Below, piece by piece: positions 26,801 through 40,984 of a DNA stretch of 64,000 nucleotides; positions within the stretch are counted from its first letter, which is position 1, and every line of letters starts with the position of its first letter. The notes under the pieces are model-generated. The model was not told the origin of the DNA. It saw nothing but the letters and a program-made list of their open reading frames with translations, and did no database searches. Both the position numbers and the translations under genes were made by a program. The DNA is from Apteryx mantelli. Taxonomy: Eukaryota > Chordata > Aves > Apterygiformes > Apterygidae. The stretch spans positions 27,580,553 to 27,644,552 of the forward strand of contig NC_089981.1 in the NCBI RefSeq assembly GCF_036417845.1, in the 5' to 3' direction.

Positions 26801-29800
26801 CTAACAGGCACCACATCCTGCATCTTGACTCTTTTTTTTTCAACTGTAAGGTTTATTCATTAAGCAAAATAAAACTCTGGTTTAAAGTGCATATATAGGT
26901 ATCTCAGGTTACTCTGTGGTTTGAATTAGATAGTGGTTAGGTTCTTCCTTTTCTTCTAGCCATACAGACACATAGATATATCCTTCCCTTCTCCATATTC
27001 TTATTTATTTAGTTCCTTGCCCCCTAAAGTTTGGATAGACAGGAAAAAGAAGGACTAACTTGCCTTTACTTACCCATCTTCTTCTCAAAGGAAGAGGTAT
27101 GAAGAATTAGGAGATCCACTTTTCCCCTCACATACTTGCTTGTCATTGCTTCTCATTGGGATTCAATCTCTTGTGGAACAGTTCTTGGCATGGTGTATTC
27201 TTTTTCCCAATAATTTGCTCATGCTATTTTCCACTAAAATCTCACCTTTACTTAGCATGAAAATCACTGAATTGAAACTAAAAGAACAGCACACACAGAT
27301 CTACATATATTCCTCAGATTATTTGTTCAAAAAGACAGATATATTTCCGCTGTCAAACTTAGAGTTGGCTTAACACAACTTGGAGCCTCTAGTGTTGCTC
27401 CAACATGTGCTACTGGTAAAGTTTGCTCTTTCCAAAATGTTATGTTATTTTTCACTGTCAAAGCACACAAAAATCCTCTGCTTGGCTATGGAAACATAAT
27501 GAGTGAAAGGGGGCTGTTTCTGAACTCTTAAAAAAGAATAGGAAATAAAATAAATTCTTATGTTGGTTACTGCTCTGAAACACTTCTGCCACTCTAAAGG
27601 GCAATGAAAAATGGCCAAAATCATTGCTGCCCTCAGACCCTGCAGTACAATACAATAAAGCAATATTCCAGCATACATGTTGAGAAGGAACACATAGCCC
27701 CTCTTCATTTCCAAAGCAGACTGGCATTTTGTTTATGTTCATGCAAAGGAAGAGGGTTGTCATATGATCACATCCTAAGGTTTTGCACTAGTGTTGCTGA
27801 ACCTGTTCTCATTTCAGGACTTGCCATTATTGGGAAAAATTTCTGCACATAACACCCTGGGCTGACAGGAGAAGAAAGAAGCACAAGGGCTTGTTGCTCA
27901 GTTGTGAAGGAAGGTGGCACCTTGCTGCTGCTCTGCCAGGGCCCCTGTGATGGATCTGAGCCAGGTAGTGATGGATTCTCAAAGTGAAGCCTACTCAGTC
28001 TCCCTTAGCCAAGGAAGAGATGCTCTAAAGTGGAGGTTTTACTTCGTATTTATCTGCTTCTATTTCACCTTTTGTCAAGGAAATTCATTACTGGCACCGA
28101 CCAGGTATTCCTGGCTCTGGTAACATGATCTTTTCCTAACCCTTTATTTTCTGTCATATTTTAACCCTCTGAATTTTCAGTTTCACCAAACTAGAATTCA
28201 GAGGATTTACGCTCCTTTAAGATGCTTGTGTTGTTGCTTTTTTCCTTATTATATGCCATTCGGTGCATCTACACAAACTTGCTGTTTCAGCTATGGAACA
28301 GATCCATAAGACACCACTGTGGATGCAAACCATGTACCCAAATGAGTTGATTTTGGCACCCAGATTGCTGATGAAATTTATGCTTCATTAACAGATGCCT
28401 AATGTATATAATACACATATTTTAGAATCGACCTCAACCCAGCCAGAGAAGCTGGCTCACCCCATGAAAATACAATTACCTAATGAAAGATTAGAGAGTT
28501 TTGCTTATTGTATTTACCATTTCTAGGAAATTACTTTGTGTCTGTGTAGCTGTGTCAGCCTTCTTGTTTAAAGTATGTTTTAATGTTATTAGAGCTTGCA
28601 AGCTAAACTAGTGGAAAGACGGGGAAAGGCAGTACAATTTCCTTTTAGATCAGAGCCAACGTTTCTCCAAAACCTTAACAGGCTGGGTTTGCCACAAGAT
28701 CAATGCAGCTGAACACTCCACCTGCAGAATGAGCTCACTGTCTATGCATTACACTAGTCCTCTGCCAGTCCAAGTAGTAAGACTCCTGGGGTTGGTCTTG
28801 AATCTGCTACTCCCCACACTGGAGTGCTAAGCTCTGCTGCCAAGACACCAAGCCAGGTATTAAATGCATTCTTGTTTCTGTTACTTTCCAGCACTCGGAG
28901 GACCACATTAGAAAGCCCAGAAAACTTAACTGGAAAGCAAGGAGAATGCAAAATGCCTAAAGACCTTTTTCAGACAGGAATATTTTCCAAAAAAACCCCC
29001 CATGGATTTAAATATTCAACTCACCTTGTCCTTCCAGAGGTTTCAAAATGATTGTGTCCCTGAAACAAACAAACAAAATAATCAGGACGGAATAGTCCTC
29101 TCCATCCCAGTTCTAAATCCTATATGGCCTGCTTACTTCAGCATCGTAAGGCTTCCATCTTCTAGAGAAGTGGACTTTACAGATACTGTAGCTCAAATCC
29201 CCATAGAAGCCCTGGGGTATGAATCCACCAAGGATCTCCAATTCAGTCTCATTCAAGACTTTGGACTGGGCATATGCCCTCCTGTGAATACCCTGGAAAC
29301 TACAGCTAAGGGCAGGAGTGCTGCTTTTAATTAATTGGAGTAAAACTAGTGAACAGGAGAGTGAGGTTCCCATTAAAGCAATTTGGCAGGAGGGTTTACC
29401 TTAGTTTTTATAGCTCTTGCAAGGGAAAAATGAAAAAGTTATTTGTGGTTTTCTAGTTGTGATTCTTAGAGGTAACAGCTCAAGCACCACATTGTTTATC
29501 ATTTTATAGATAGCTGGGATACGCATAGTAGAACTCTACCACTATGTTAGGTCAAGCCCCTCACTTACAGGCTTTCCTAAGATCAAGATGGCAACAGGAA
29601 GCAATTGAAGGATCCTGAGATGCAGCGAGGAACTCAGAAGCAACATAGGCACTACGATCCATTTTGGCAAATGCAGCTGACAGACAAAAATCATTAGTGA
29701 TTTACTCCTTTCTGAACTAGAACTAAATTCCAGTCTTTCATTGCTTCACAAGACTTCTATTTTTAACTGTTTATTTGTTCCATTACAAGGATCTTCACTA

Positions 29801-30980
29801 TGAACTATGCTCCTTATTGTGCTCATTTTGCTAACCAAACTCTGACAAAGAAAGAAGAAAATGAAAGCCTTCCATTAGTAGTTGTATGTCTTAAGAGAAA
29901 TATTTCTATGACATTTTAAGATACCCTTAATACAAAAACAACGCTGCCTTCAAGCCAGTCAGGTAAGGCAGGAAATTTTGGGGAATAAATAAGAAGTAGT
30001 CACATAAATTTGTATAGCTCCACTGTTTACAATGGACCTGCATTGATTTATCTCTTCTGAGCTCTTGAAAACTTAACTGTGTTGTTGGGTATCGAGGGAG
30101 AGACTTCCAGTAAAAAATGATTTTGCATGTAGGTAATAAACATTTGAGAAATCCAAAACCCCTCATCAAAATACATGTCTCCTACAGCACACAGCAATTC
30201 CAAGTTTTTGGTGCTTTGATTTGAAAGGGTTCTCCAGCTTGAACAAGAAATGATTAATGAACAATAATTAATTTGATGGTTTTGACAGCTGCTATTTTTG
30301 TTGAACTTTGATACATAGCCCAATCACAGATTCCTTTGTTGGTGGCTTCACAATAAGGTAATTGATCTGGATCCAGACTGAAAAGCAACCATGTCTCAGC
30401 ACAGTACTGCAATGTCAGTCCTCAATGCAGAGAGGAGTAGTAACTTAAACAGACTGTTAATATTTAAGGTACTTAAAAAGAAAATGCACGTTGATAAAAC
30501 TTTGCTATTAACCCTAACATATTCATCAGCTTTCATTTGTTCAAGAATAACAAATCTGCTTTCCCTTTGATTTGGCTAGGAACATAACGCCGAAGCTAGT
30601 AGTATTTGCACATTAGTGCACTTGGGGGGATGCTAAGTAGAGATAAACAAGGTTGGTTACACAGAACAGTCTGGAGCACCTGCTAAACCAAGTTCAGGTG
30701 AACCACACCAACAGTTAATCCTAATCTCAAAAAAGGTAAGTGTTGTGTTCAATTGATTTTAATGGGGCAAAATTTTTGGACCATGCCTAGTCATACATTT
30801 CAGAACAGGAGATGCAAGTTCCTCTTACATATTTGGAGGAGTTATATCATGTAAAGGAATAGCCATGAACAGAATTCTGAAACCCGTGATTAGCTGTGTA
30901 AGCAAGGAAATATTAGACAAAAAGCATTAAGTTGGTGTTATCTGTATATATAGCATTAATGAGGTCTTTACGCCTCAAGG

Positions 30981-31058
30981 AAAAAAACAAACAAAAAAAC
31001 ACCAAAACAACAAAACAAACAAAACCCCCCCAAAAAACAAAATCCCCAAAACCCAAAA
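30981..31058 (+). repeat. A/C-only low-complexity tract
   Basis: From 30981 to 31042 the strand contains only A and C, continuing with one T to about 31058. The frames that cross it (61 and 64 codons) are composition artefacts. Confidence 0.8.
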
Positions 31059-31719
31059 TGAAGAAAGGGTCAGAAAGTTATAAAGATGTGAGATCAAGAG
31101 GAACAGCCACACAGTGAGAAGTATCACAAATTCTACCTGCTTAATTTGAACATCTTGATCACAACCCATTCGTACTTACATAGGTGAAGAAAAGGTCTGT
31201 GTTAATACAAGGTTCTTTGATGTAGCATGACAAGATTCCATAGCTGAAGATTAATTTCAGCTGAAAGCTCAAGTTAAAGAAACTCACATTAGAAATACAG
31301 TCTTTTTCCTTTTTTTAAGCATGGATAGTCATTAACCACCGCAGCAACATAAGGTGGCAATCAATTTACTGTTAATTTACAGCAGTTCGGGATTTGCAGT
31401 CAAACTAGGAAGATCTCTCTCTCAAATATATACTCACTCAGGACATATGGGATAGATGCAAGGTCACTTATTGTCTTCAAGTGGCAAGACAGACTAGGTC
31501 ATCCCAAAGCATCCCTCCAAACTCCACGATGCAAAGCAAGAAGAATTCAGTTCATATCAGTAGAGCTGCTGTGGATGATATCCTGTATAAAAATGAGGGG
31601 GGAAAAAATTAGATCCACTGTTTTTGGCTGTTTGAAGATTAATGAGTACTTGTGTAAAGAGACACCGAGAAAAATTGCTAAGGCTACATCCTAGGCAAGG
31701 GACCTCCCATCCTATTCTG

Positions 31720-32130
31720 AGTATAATAGTGTTTGGATGCTGACAAATAAATTACATTAATTGCATTCATTCTAGCAACCACTTAAACACCATTAAGGCT
31801 TATGCATACAATAACTGTGCCATTAGTCAAATGTGGATACCTCACTGCTGGTAATCAACATTCTGTCTTCTTCTAGTGTAACTATCTTAATTTCTCTCTG
31901 CGAGCCCCCTTCAGTACCATTCAGTTTCTGAGCATGAAATTAAGAACATTATAATTTTGCCTAATAACATTACACAGTATTCTCTCAGAGGCATATTCTA
32001 CTAGGCTACTTGCAATTACTTGTAGGGATAAACTGAGTAGGTATGCTGCCTATGCTACCATTTTTTGCCATGCCGCAACCACCTGCTGCAATACTACCCT
32101 GAGATTATTGCTGTAATTATTGCTTTGCTT
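31720..32130. promoter_or_regulatory. Candidate conserved non-coding element (weaker)
   Basis: Balanced sequence with ATTA/TAAT clusters (for example ATTACATTAATTGCATTCATT) and no repeats. It has the enhancer-like texture seen at 15 and 20 kb, with fewer distinct motifs. Confidence 0.2.
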
Positions 32131-33179
32131 CTTCCTTAATCTGGGGAAAAGTAACAGGAGTTCTCTCTCCTATCCCTCTCCAAAGAGACTGACAACCTAA
32201 TCCAGGAGGAATAGAGAACACGAGGTACAAAGAAGTAAAAATGGGAATATTGCCTGCCCCTTGTATTCACTTTGAAATAGAAGAAAGTAGGGAGTGGAAT
32301 GGATGGCTTCTAGAAATGTGTTTTCCTTCTTTGCCCTTCGGCTGGCTGTAAGAATGCCACCAAGCACACACAGTCCTGGGTTTAGGAAGCAAATTGTTTG
32401 ACAAACCTGCCTGTGTCTGCTGTCCCACAAGTTGATCCAGCTGTGGGGCCTGTGCTCTGAGCTCACCAGAGGACCATCTTTAGGACTCCCCATCATTCTC
32501 ATGAAGTATAGCTTCTTTGGGGCACGAGGAGTCAGGCACTGCAAGGTTTCTTTCAAAAGCAGCTTGAAAACACTCTTGGAATTTCACCATTCCTATGTCA
32601 CTCCATGCTAACAAGAGTGAAGTGATTTACTTTTCATATTGACACCAAAAATTCATCTATGCACCAGGGAGAAGCTCCTTAATTATTTGAGTCAGAATAT
32701 TCCTTTTATATAATTGACGGGAGGGGGATTAAAAAGCAGGGTTGGAGGTTTTTAAACTGATTATTCAGGTTACAAAGATCTCTATTTTTGGCATTTCATT
32801 AGCATTTGTTTGTTTGATCACAGCAATAAGAAAGAGATGAATACTCTTAGCATGGTATATTACCACACTTCCTAAGTTGCTTGTCCACTGAGTTAAGTGA
32901 AGTTCAGTGATAAATGAGCAGACCTGAAAAAATGAATCTTAGGAACAGCAACTCCCCATTAACTCAAACACTGCATTACACAGACAACACCTGGTCAAGA
33001 TACTTAACTCTGGCATTAATACTGCATTATCCTAAATGTAACAATTGTGCATTGAAATCAAGGCCTTTCATTTATGTTCATTCTCCCCCCTCTTGTGGTT
33101 CATTATAAAATCACAATTGCTTCTTTCAGAAATGTTCCACAGTTGGGCTTTCATGCAAAAAGGATAGAAAAGGATTCAC

Positions 33180-33480
33180 CAATAGAACCAGGCACTGATA
33201 TTAATAAGCTTAACAAAATGCAATATAGTAAATAAGTAACTTGTTATTCAGGCTAATTCTTATTGCTAATTTAAATGTTCTCAGTAATTTCTGATTGAAA
33301 GAAAGTCTTGCCACAAATGTTATGGAACACATTTCTGAAAAGACAGACTTACAGTCGCTGTTAATTGGCTACCATGTGCTATTGTCTGGGGGAAGATTTA
33401 GTACTTGCACCCTAATCATTTATTGTATTATCAGTTTCATATACAATACTGTAGCTCTAATGTCTTCAGCCAGATCTTCA
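33180..33480. promoter_or_regulatory. Candidate conserved non-coding element (weaker)
   Basis: Contains several TAAT cores, TTAATTGG and ACAAT words in about 300 bp with no transposon or coding signature. Listed as a candidate only. Confidence 0.2.
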
Positions 33481-36400
33481 GTTTCGATAAATTGATATAT
33501 CACCAAAATACTAAGAACTTACTCAGATGGTATGCCAGCTCCCTTGTACAGACAACTTCTTGCATTTGTTACTTACAGATATGATTCCCCACCAGACTGA
33601 GCACCCTGATCTGATTCAGCAAAGTGTAATTATGAAAAGTACTAACTGAAAATACACAAAGTCTTTGTGTACAGATCACGGATATTCAAAGATGTGCAGT
33701 AAGAGTAGGTGCTAGCCATGAAAATGTTTAGGAAATGGACATGGATATGCATAAAGACTTAGGGAATCCTTGCTAAATAAAAATGCACTATTTATGCCAT
33801 GATAAACCTAGAGCAGATTGTGAGCAGCAGGTCAGCTAAATAAGACTGATGGCTTGACAGAAACCCGTCAGTCCAGCAAATCAGAGAGACAATGCAGGAA
33901 AGTCAAGATGTGCTAACAAAATCAGTTTGCAGGATTAAAACTTATTAATAAAGTCAGAAAACTATCATGTCAGAGTTTCTCACCATAATGCTGACTGACA
34001 TTCAAACAGTTCCAATTCTGTGGATAGGTTAGACTATTACATTTATAGTCTCTTTATCCAGACAGTCTCATAACCAGAGCATACAGTTTAAGGAAAACAA
34101 CTCACATTATTGGAAAAGCTGTTGTGGCAGGGATCTACGTTTCTTCACAGGACTCAACTGAAGGCTACAGGAATAAGATATTAAAACAGGTCATATGTTC
34201 ACAGGTGCAAAAATCAACATTAAACCTCCACACATCTGCGACTTTCAGACTTGGAGGTAAGACTGGTGACAGATTTGCACTTTGATGAATGACAGCAGAT
34301 GGTTTCCTTTTGTCATACCCTAATAGTAGAATCTCCTTAACAGCAGGGAATCCTTATGGACGACTCTGTGGAAAGCATTACAGAAAGTTTCTCTCAGATT
34401 AAACGACTTTCAACAAAAAGGGTATAATGGGGGGAAAAGCAGGCACCATAATGTGAGCCACCAACATGTATTTTTGAAAGAGTTCTTAGTAAGAATGAAA
34501 AATGGTGGTGAGACTTCAAGGAGCATCATTTTCCATTTTCCCCCAGGTATTTCCTATGCCTGTTAGTCTAAATATTGCACAAAGATCTCATTGGACAACA
34601 TCTTCCAGTGCTGTAGGGTTTTCCAATGAATGTATAAGTTCTGGGATGAAGATGAGTTTGATCCCACTAAGTAATTGTGAATCAGACACTGAACAATCAT
34701 TTAACAACATTACCCACTGGAAATCATGCAGATGTGTGTTGTATGCAAAGGTTGAAAATCTGAAGTGTGCTGTCTGCCAGGTAAAAGAGACACCGAGAGC
34801 CAACAGAATGACTTTAGACAAAGGTAATTTGGCTTTTAGTATAAGGTGAGAAGGAAACCGCCTACCTCCACTTTCTAAGATTTTTAATTGTATGACATAA
34901 TCACATCATACAGCCAGGTCACAAACTTCAAAAAATCAGAAGCTGTTTGGATTTTAAGGATTAAGCAATACCATTAGGCACAGACTCAAGGAAGGAGGTA
35001 GGTAAGTTGCAACGGTGCACTGATAACATTAGAAAACATGCTTCAAGGATATATTTCAAAGGTCAATTCATTACCTATGTCTTCCTTGTCCCAGAGGGAA
35101 TTATTCGTTCCTGGTTTACAGTAGTGAAGTTTTGGGAAGCCCTGACCTCCAACCCAAACCAGAAAGTTGCCAGCATTTGTTGTGCCAAAAGGGATTGCTG
35201 CATCTTCTGCAATGCCACCCCTTCTTCCCTCCTCTCTACACACTCCCTCTGTGGGGAGGGAGGAAGCAGACATACAACCCTGCTGCTCCTGCAGGCCCAG
35301 TCCCAAGGTCCAAGTAATCTACATCAGGATGCAAAAAGAGCTTTTACTCTCCTATTGGACATGCAGTACACATCACAATCTAGCCCCAAGAAATCAAGAC
35401 ATTAAAGTTAGAACATGGTTTAAATGGATCTGAGTGAATAATTTTTAATGAATGCATTTAATGATGGATGAGTTTCCTTCCTTTTTTCCACAGAATGTGG
35501 TGAGCGGCTTGCAATTTGCTCCACATATTTCTTCCTCTTTTAAAATTACTCACTGAAATTGTTGGGGGTTTTTTGTTTTGTTTTCAAGTAAGAGGTTGCC
35601 ACTAAGGCACAAATTCATAGTTCAGTTGCAGTTGGTCCCATAAATCACTTAGTATTGTTTTCATTCTTCAATTTAATGAACATAACTCAGATTCAGCTTT
35701 GTGGTACATAGGCTCACAGAAAGCACATTTGAAATTCACTTTTCATAGTATTCCACTGTGTGAGCTTAACATTTATTTTCTGCCAACAGTCCTACTATTA
35801 AAATTTATTAATTCTATGAAGGTGTGCAAGAAATAACACCAAAGAAACACCAAGATGGCTGAAGATTTGCTTAAAATTTGCACAAATATCAGTAGAAATT
35901 ATTTCTGCATTATTCATCTAGCGCTAAACCAAACAGCTCTTGCTAGCAGCCTTGGTAACATATGATGAAGTGTTTTAAAATTCCAGTAGATGTCACCACT
36001 TCTCCCCCAGCAAGTCTGTAAGTACATCTAAAAGAAGCCTTCAAAAATTTAGTTTGCACTACATCGTGAAATGAGAAAGTTGTAAGATTCATTTTGCTTT
36101 GGGTTACACCTATGTGTTTTGACAGGAAAAGAAAATAATCATTTTTCTAATCTGTGTCAATGATTTAATGAGTTTATATAATTCACGCCACTATTGTAAA
36201 CCAAACCTTATGCAGATTAGCTGTCATCTTCAAAGCAAGTGACATAGTCACAAATACAAAACAGTTTCCAGTGTTGTACTACTTCTTCCCAAGTTGATAC
36301 TTCACAAATATCATAGTTTTCAACAATATATTGATTATAACTACAGCCCTGACTGTGACCACAACTGTCTTTCCCACTGTATTGTTCATATCCAAACCCT

Positions 36401-37545
36401 GCAACATTTGTTTACTTTACTTTCTCATGTTTAGACAAGTCCCAGCAGTGTCTCCTTCCTCAGCTTTTGGGTTCAATTCCTCTCAACTTCCACTTGTTGT
36501 TAACCATCCCTCTCATGTTTAAGTACACCTGGTTTTCAGGAATATACCCCTTCTGGCCAGCCACACTGTCACTGAGATTCTTTGTACTTCCCCTCCCATT
36601 TGCACGCTGAGTCTCCATGGGAGCAGATATTTTTAAATAAATATCAGATCAAACTCAAAGGCCAGCCAGCATCTGAATCTTGGGTTAAGGCTATATAAGA
36701 TCAATAGATTTTATCTTGCATATACTGACTTTGACCCCTTGCATCTGACAGCTGTAGTATCTTCCATTGTTATCCATAAAATGAATTACTTTTCATCACT
36801 TTATAATTACCCATGTCATGGAATAAGACAAAAGCGATTTCCTCTGTTCTTTAAAAACAAACTCAGATACACAGAATATGAGAATATGTAAAAACACCCT
36901 ATGAAAAACTTATCCGGGTACAGAAGAATTCTTTCTGGAGAATTTTGAAAGATTGTTTTTTTCTACAGAGACATATTTTACATGTATTGTTAAGAACACT
37001 GGAAGACAAAATTAATCCTCAATAATTCCCAGGTCAAGAACATGTTTTGTGTGATTCATATGACCAGGTGGCCCCAAGAAAATCTGGCTTCCTGACTGCA
37101 TTCATCCTTTAACACTCTGAACAGAGTTTGCACGCACAACACTGTAATGCTCATATATTTCTGATGAGTTCAACAATGTTGTCAAGATCTCAGAAAGGTT
37201 CACTTGGGTCTGCAGAAGATTTCAAGATATTCAGATTTCATCCAGACCAAAACAGCCAGAACAGCTAAAGACATTACATATGTAATGAAAATTGTCTCTT
37301 AAATATTTTAGGTGAAAGAGGATAGAAGTGCACTACTAAGACAAATGCCTTTATTCATCTGCTTGGATCACTTGAAGGGGTTAAAAAACTATCAAGCACT
37401 TTTCAAACATTTAAAACACTATCGTTTCAGTTCATCTCCCACCCAGTGGTAAGGGGCCTCTAGATTACAGCATTGTCAATGGATTTGTAAAATAACAGCC
37501 AGAACTAACATGAGATTGAACAACAGCAACATTGTACTCCTTCTC

Positions 37546-37661
37546 AAAAAAAAAACAAAAACAAAAACAAAAAACCCCAAAAATGCAGCCTATGGTAAAA
37601 CCTTGATCCCTTTTACAAGATTCCTCTGAATGCTATTAAAAAAAAACAAACAAACAAACCA
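37546..37661 (+). repeat. CAAAAA and CAAA microsatellites
   Basis: A CAAAAA-type run at 37546-37572 and a CAAA run at about 37638-37659. Confidence 0.8.
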
Positions 37662-40600
37662 ACACACTTGAGTTTTTAACATTGTTCCCCTGCTTTAAAC
37701 TAAGTTAAAATTTAAAAAAGACTTGTTACTGGAACTGTCAAGCAGTTACCAACTTGACTAAAAGTATGTGACTGCAGAATATGAGCAACTGGCCCTGACA
37801 AAATTTCTTAATTATTAACATTACAACTTCCAGGAAGATGCTACAGTATTACTAAAACAATGGTCTCTGTACATAGAAGAATAAATATCTTAGTTCTTCA
37901 GTGAGTTTGATTGCTGTTTTCTAGATTTCAGAAGAGCCTGTCATGAGCATACGAACAGTAAAGAAGATGGCTCTTCAGTGGGCAGGAATAAAGCAGAATA
38001 AAGCGGAATAAAAGAGCTATGCAGACAAAATCAGAATTATCCACAGGGCTGCAGCCCTCAGCTGTTCTAAAGTGAACAGAGAGAAGGCACCTCTCCAGAG
38101 GTTTTTGGAAAAGGTAAACAAGTCCACAGGATACTGAATGAAGGCAAAAGACACCTGAACTCACTAGGGGCCAGGGAGCAACCCAAGTGAAGCAGACATG
38201 GTTGAATCTTCAACATAAGAAAGTGCTGTCAGCAAGACCTAGCCTCTTGCTTGCACTTCACGAATTTCCTGGCTCTCAGCCACCACATGAAACAAACCTT
38301 CAGGTTGCAGGGTAGGACTACAACATTGCTGCGAATGAAACCATGTGACTTCCATTCACTTGCCCCTTCGACTGACGAAGTCCCCCTGCGTGACACAAGT
38401 TTTGTCCATTGACACTGCAGTGTCTGGACTCAAAGTAAGAAAGCACAGGTAAGCTCTGTGAAATGTCCTGAAAGAAACAAAATACAAGGCCTCGTTTGGT
38501 AAAACCTTATGCAAAGGAAAGATCATTTTCCCTCTGGAAGGCAGACAGAGTATCTAGAACTACTGAGAGACACTGGACAGTGAAGAGTCTTTTCAGGACC
38601 TAGACAATTTGTTATCAAGCAGTTTATTCCTCTACTGGAATCACTAGGCCCTAAAAGAACTGCTAGAGTGAAATTTTTTGAAGGAATACTTTGTCCTTCC
38701 AAAAATGTTATTTACCAGCATCCCTATTTCAGTCTACTGATTACAATTGAGACATGAAAAACAGACTTACATAGAATATGTAGCCTCAGAATCTTAATAT
38801 AACATATAGTTTGTCTATTCACACTCATCAGAGAATGATCTGGTATATTTATTCATATGCAGCATGATCCTAAAAAACAAAGTAGTGGTTAAAGAATTTT
38901 TAAGTGATTTGCATTGTTGCTTTTCCATAAGCAAAAGAGTTTTTCTTTCTTAGTTGGCTTTTTAAAATAGCAGTTAGGGTCTAAATGTGTTTATTTTAAT
39001 AGAAACATTTTTAATTTGGAATATACAGCTAAATAGAAATGGATTTTCTATAATAATTAGAGCTACTTATATTTTTACAACTCCCCTTCATTAAAACAAC
39101 CTGTTTAAAATTTTTTTCATAAAAAAAATCTGTACTTCCTCAGTGAAAGATCTCTACCCCAGAAGTATCTAACAAATAATTGAAAATACTTAAAACTAGA
39201 CATCTTGATGTCAGTAACACCTCTGTACCAAAAACATGTTTTAGTGACTTAGTTTTTCAGAAGCCATTTGAATTAATTTTCTCCTTCCAATCCCACCACT
39301 TACAACCTTGGAAAAAAAATCCTCCAAGATTTTCCTAACAGCAGCTCCATTTAAACCATTTAGAATTGAAACAGCTACAGCATTTCTTTTTCCCCTTTTT
39401 TGTGAAACTAGTTGGTGGTGGGGTGTTAAGCAATTGGTGCCCTTCTCTGAATGAAACTAGATTTTGGCAGATCTAGGCAATTCCACACAGAGTATTTTGG
39501 ATCTGTTATTCTTCTCTTATTCCTCCCTTCAAGAAGATCCTGGTAAAGGGACTCACTCTTCATTCACCAGGAACATTTTACCTGTCTGACAAAGTAACTT
39601 TATTTTTCCCCTCTCAATTATTAAGAAATTCATGGTGCATTAATATCCTTCTGCTCACCAGGACTGCAGTGCATATGTTCTGGTTTCACAGTTAATAGTA
39701 TAATGCCTAGCTAATGTATCATTAGTATACAGCCAGTTTAATGCTTCACAGATCATTCACAATTAATCATGGGCAACTGCAAGAACAAACAGGTAAGCTA
39801 AAGTTCTAAACTAATGAAGGAGAAAAAAAGATAGTTCAGTACGTATTTGAGTCTCTTCAACTAAAACCAGATGAATTTATCTCCTCTAGACAGCAGTGAT
39901 GAAATAAAAGAGAGCTCATCCAATTAGAAAGACATCAGACATTTAAAGAGCATTACACAGAAAATCCTGAATTTCTCGTTTACATTAATTATTTTAGATA
40001 AGCCAGCAAATAACAAGGCTACAGCTGCACTGCCAGCATATGAGCTTCACTCTGAAGGCTTAAGTGGGACAGATGTGGAAGCTGGACCTGAAGTTGATAG
40101 GTGGATTTCAGCATGAAAATGAAGATCTTTTAGATGCTTAGCAATGAGTCAGTCCTTATACATATCCTTTACCACGAATAAAAATCAGAACTGTGCGTCA
40201 TCAGAAAAATATCTCAAATCTTGGACATTCTCTTATCTGTATGATATGAGAAAAATCAACAAATAATACAAGCTGACTAATGAAAGTAGGACTTGAACGG
40301 AGCGTATGAGAGGCAACAGAAGCATTGTCACATGAAAGGGGCACTCAGATAAGCTTGCAAACAATAGATTTATCCATGGAACAATGTTTGAATTCGGTTA
40401 TTCTTTTTGAATGAATGCTGCAACTGAAAATGTACTTGGACATAAAAGGCAACCATCTTAGAGCCATGACAAATCAGTAACTGCTTAACAAGCTACAAAG
40501 ACATTTTCGCATGTGGACTATCACAGGGCCACAAACACAAACAACATATTGGTCCCTCCAAAAAGGTGGTCTTTGTATAAATATTTATTTTTAATATATT

Positions 40601-40950
40601 AGCTTTAAGGGGCCTCAAATGAAATGAGGGGTCTTTTGGACATAGTATCATGCAAAAACAATGAAAGGAACGCTCCAACCCTTTTAGTCTATATGGGAAA
40701 AGAGAGACCAAAAAATGAGTGTAGAAAGAATTCACCCATATTCACCTGATCTTTGGCAACAGAATCCAGAGATCCCGCTTGAGTGCCCTGCCCTGCCTTA
40801 TGGTAACTAAATGCTGTCAAAAGAGGAAAATAAGACTTGAGTATTTGAAGAGGAATATTTGTCAGATGGTGACAACTGTGTAAATGAGAAAACAGAAAAC
40901 TTCTTAGCCAAGGTGCTAGGCCAAGGATGTCTAGATTCAGATGTAACAGT

Positions 40951-40984
40951 GATCAGACAGTACCAGCGATCAGACAGTACCAGC
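40951..40984 (+). repeat. Perfect 17-bp tandem duplication
   Basis: GATCAGACAGTACCAGC occurs twice back to back with no difference. It falls in an 82-codon open frame, which it keeps out of phase (17 is not a multiple of three); the frame has no recognisable domain. Confidence 0.9.

Noticed and set aside
35007..35405. Longest non-transposon frame of the left and middle desert that is not in GC-rich sequence (132 codons, plus strand)
   Set aside because: No recognisable domain, overlapped by frames on the other strand and other plus frames, no splice or promoter signals. Consistent with chance in moderately GC-rich sequence.
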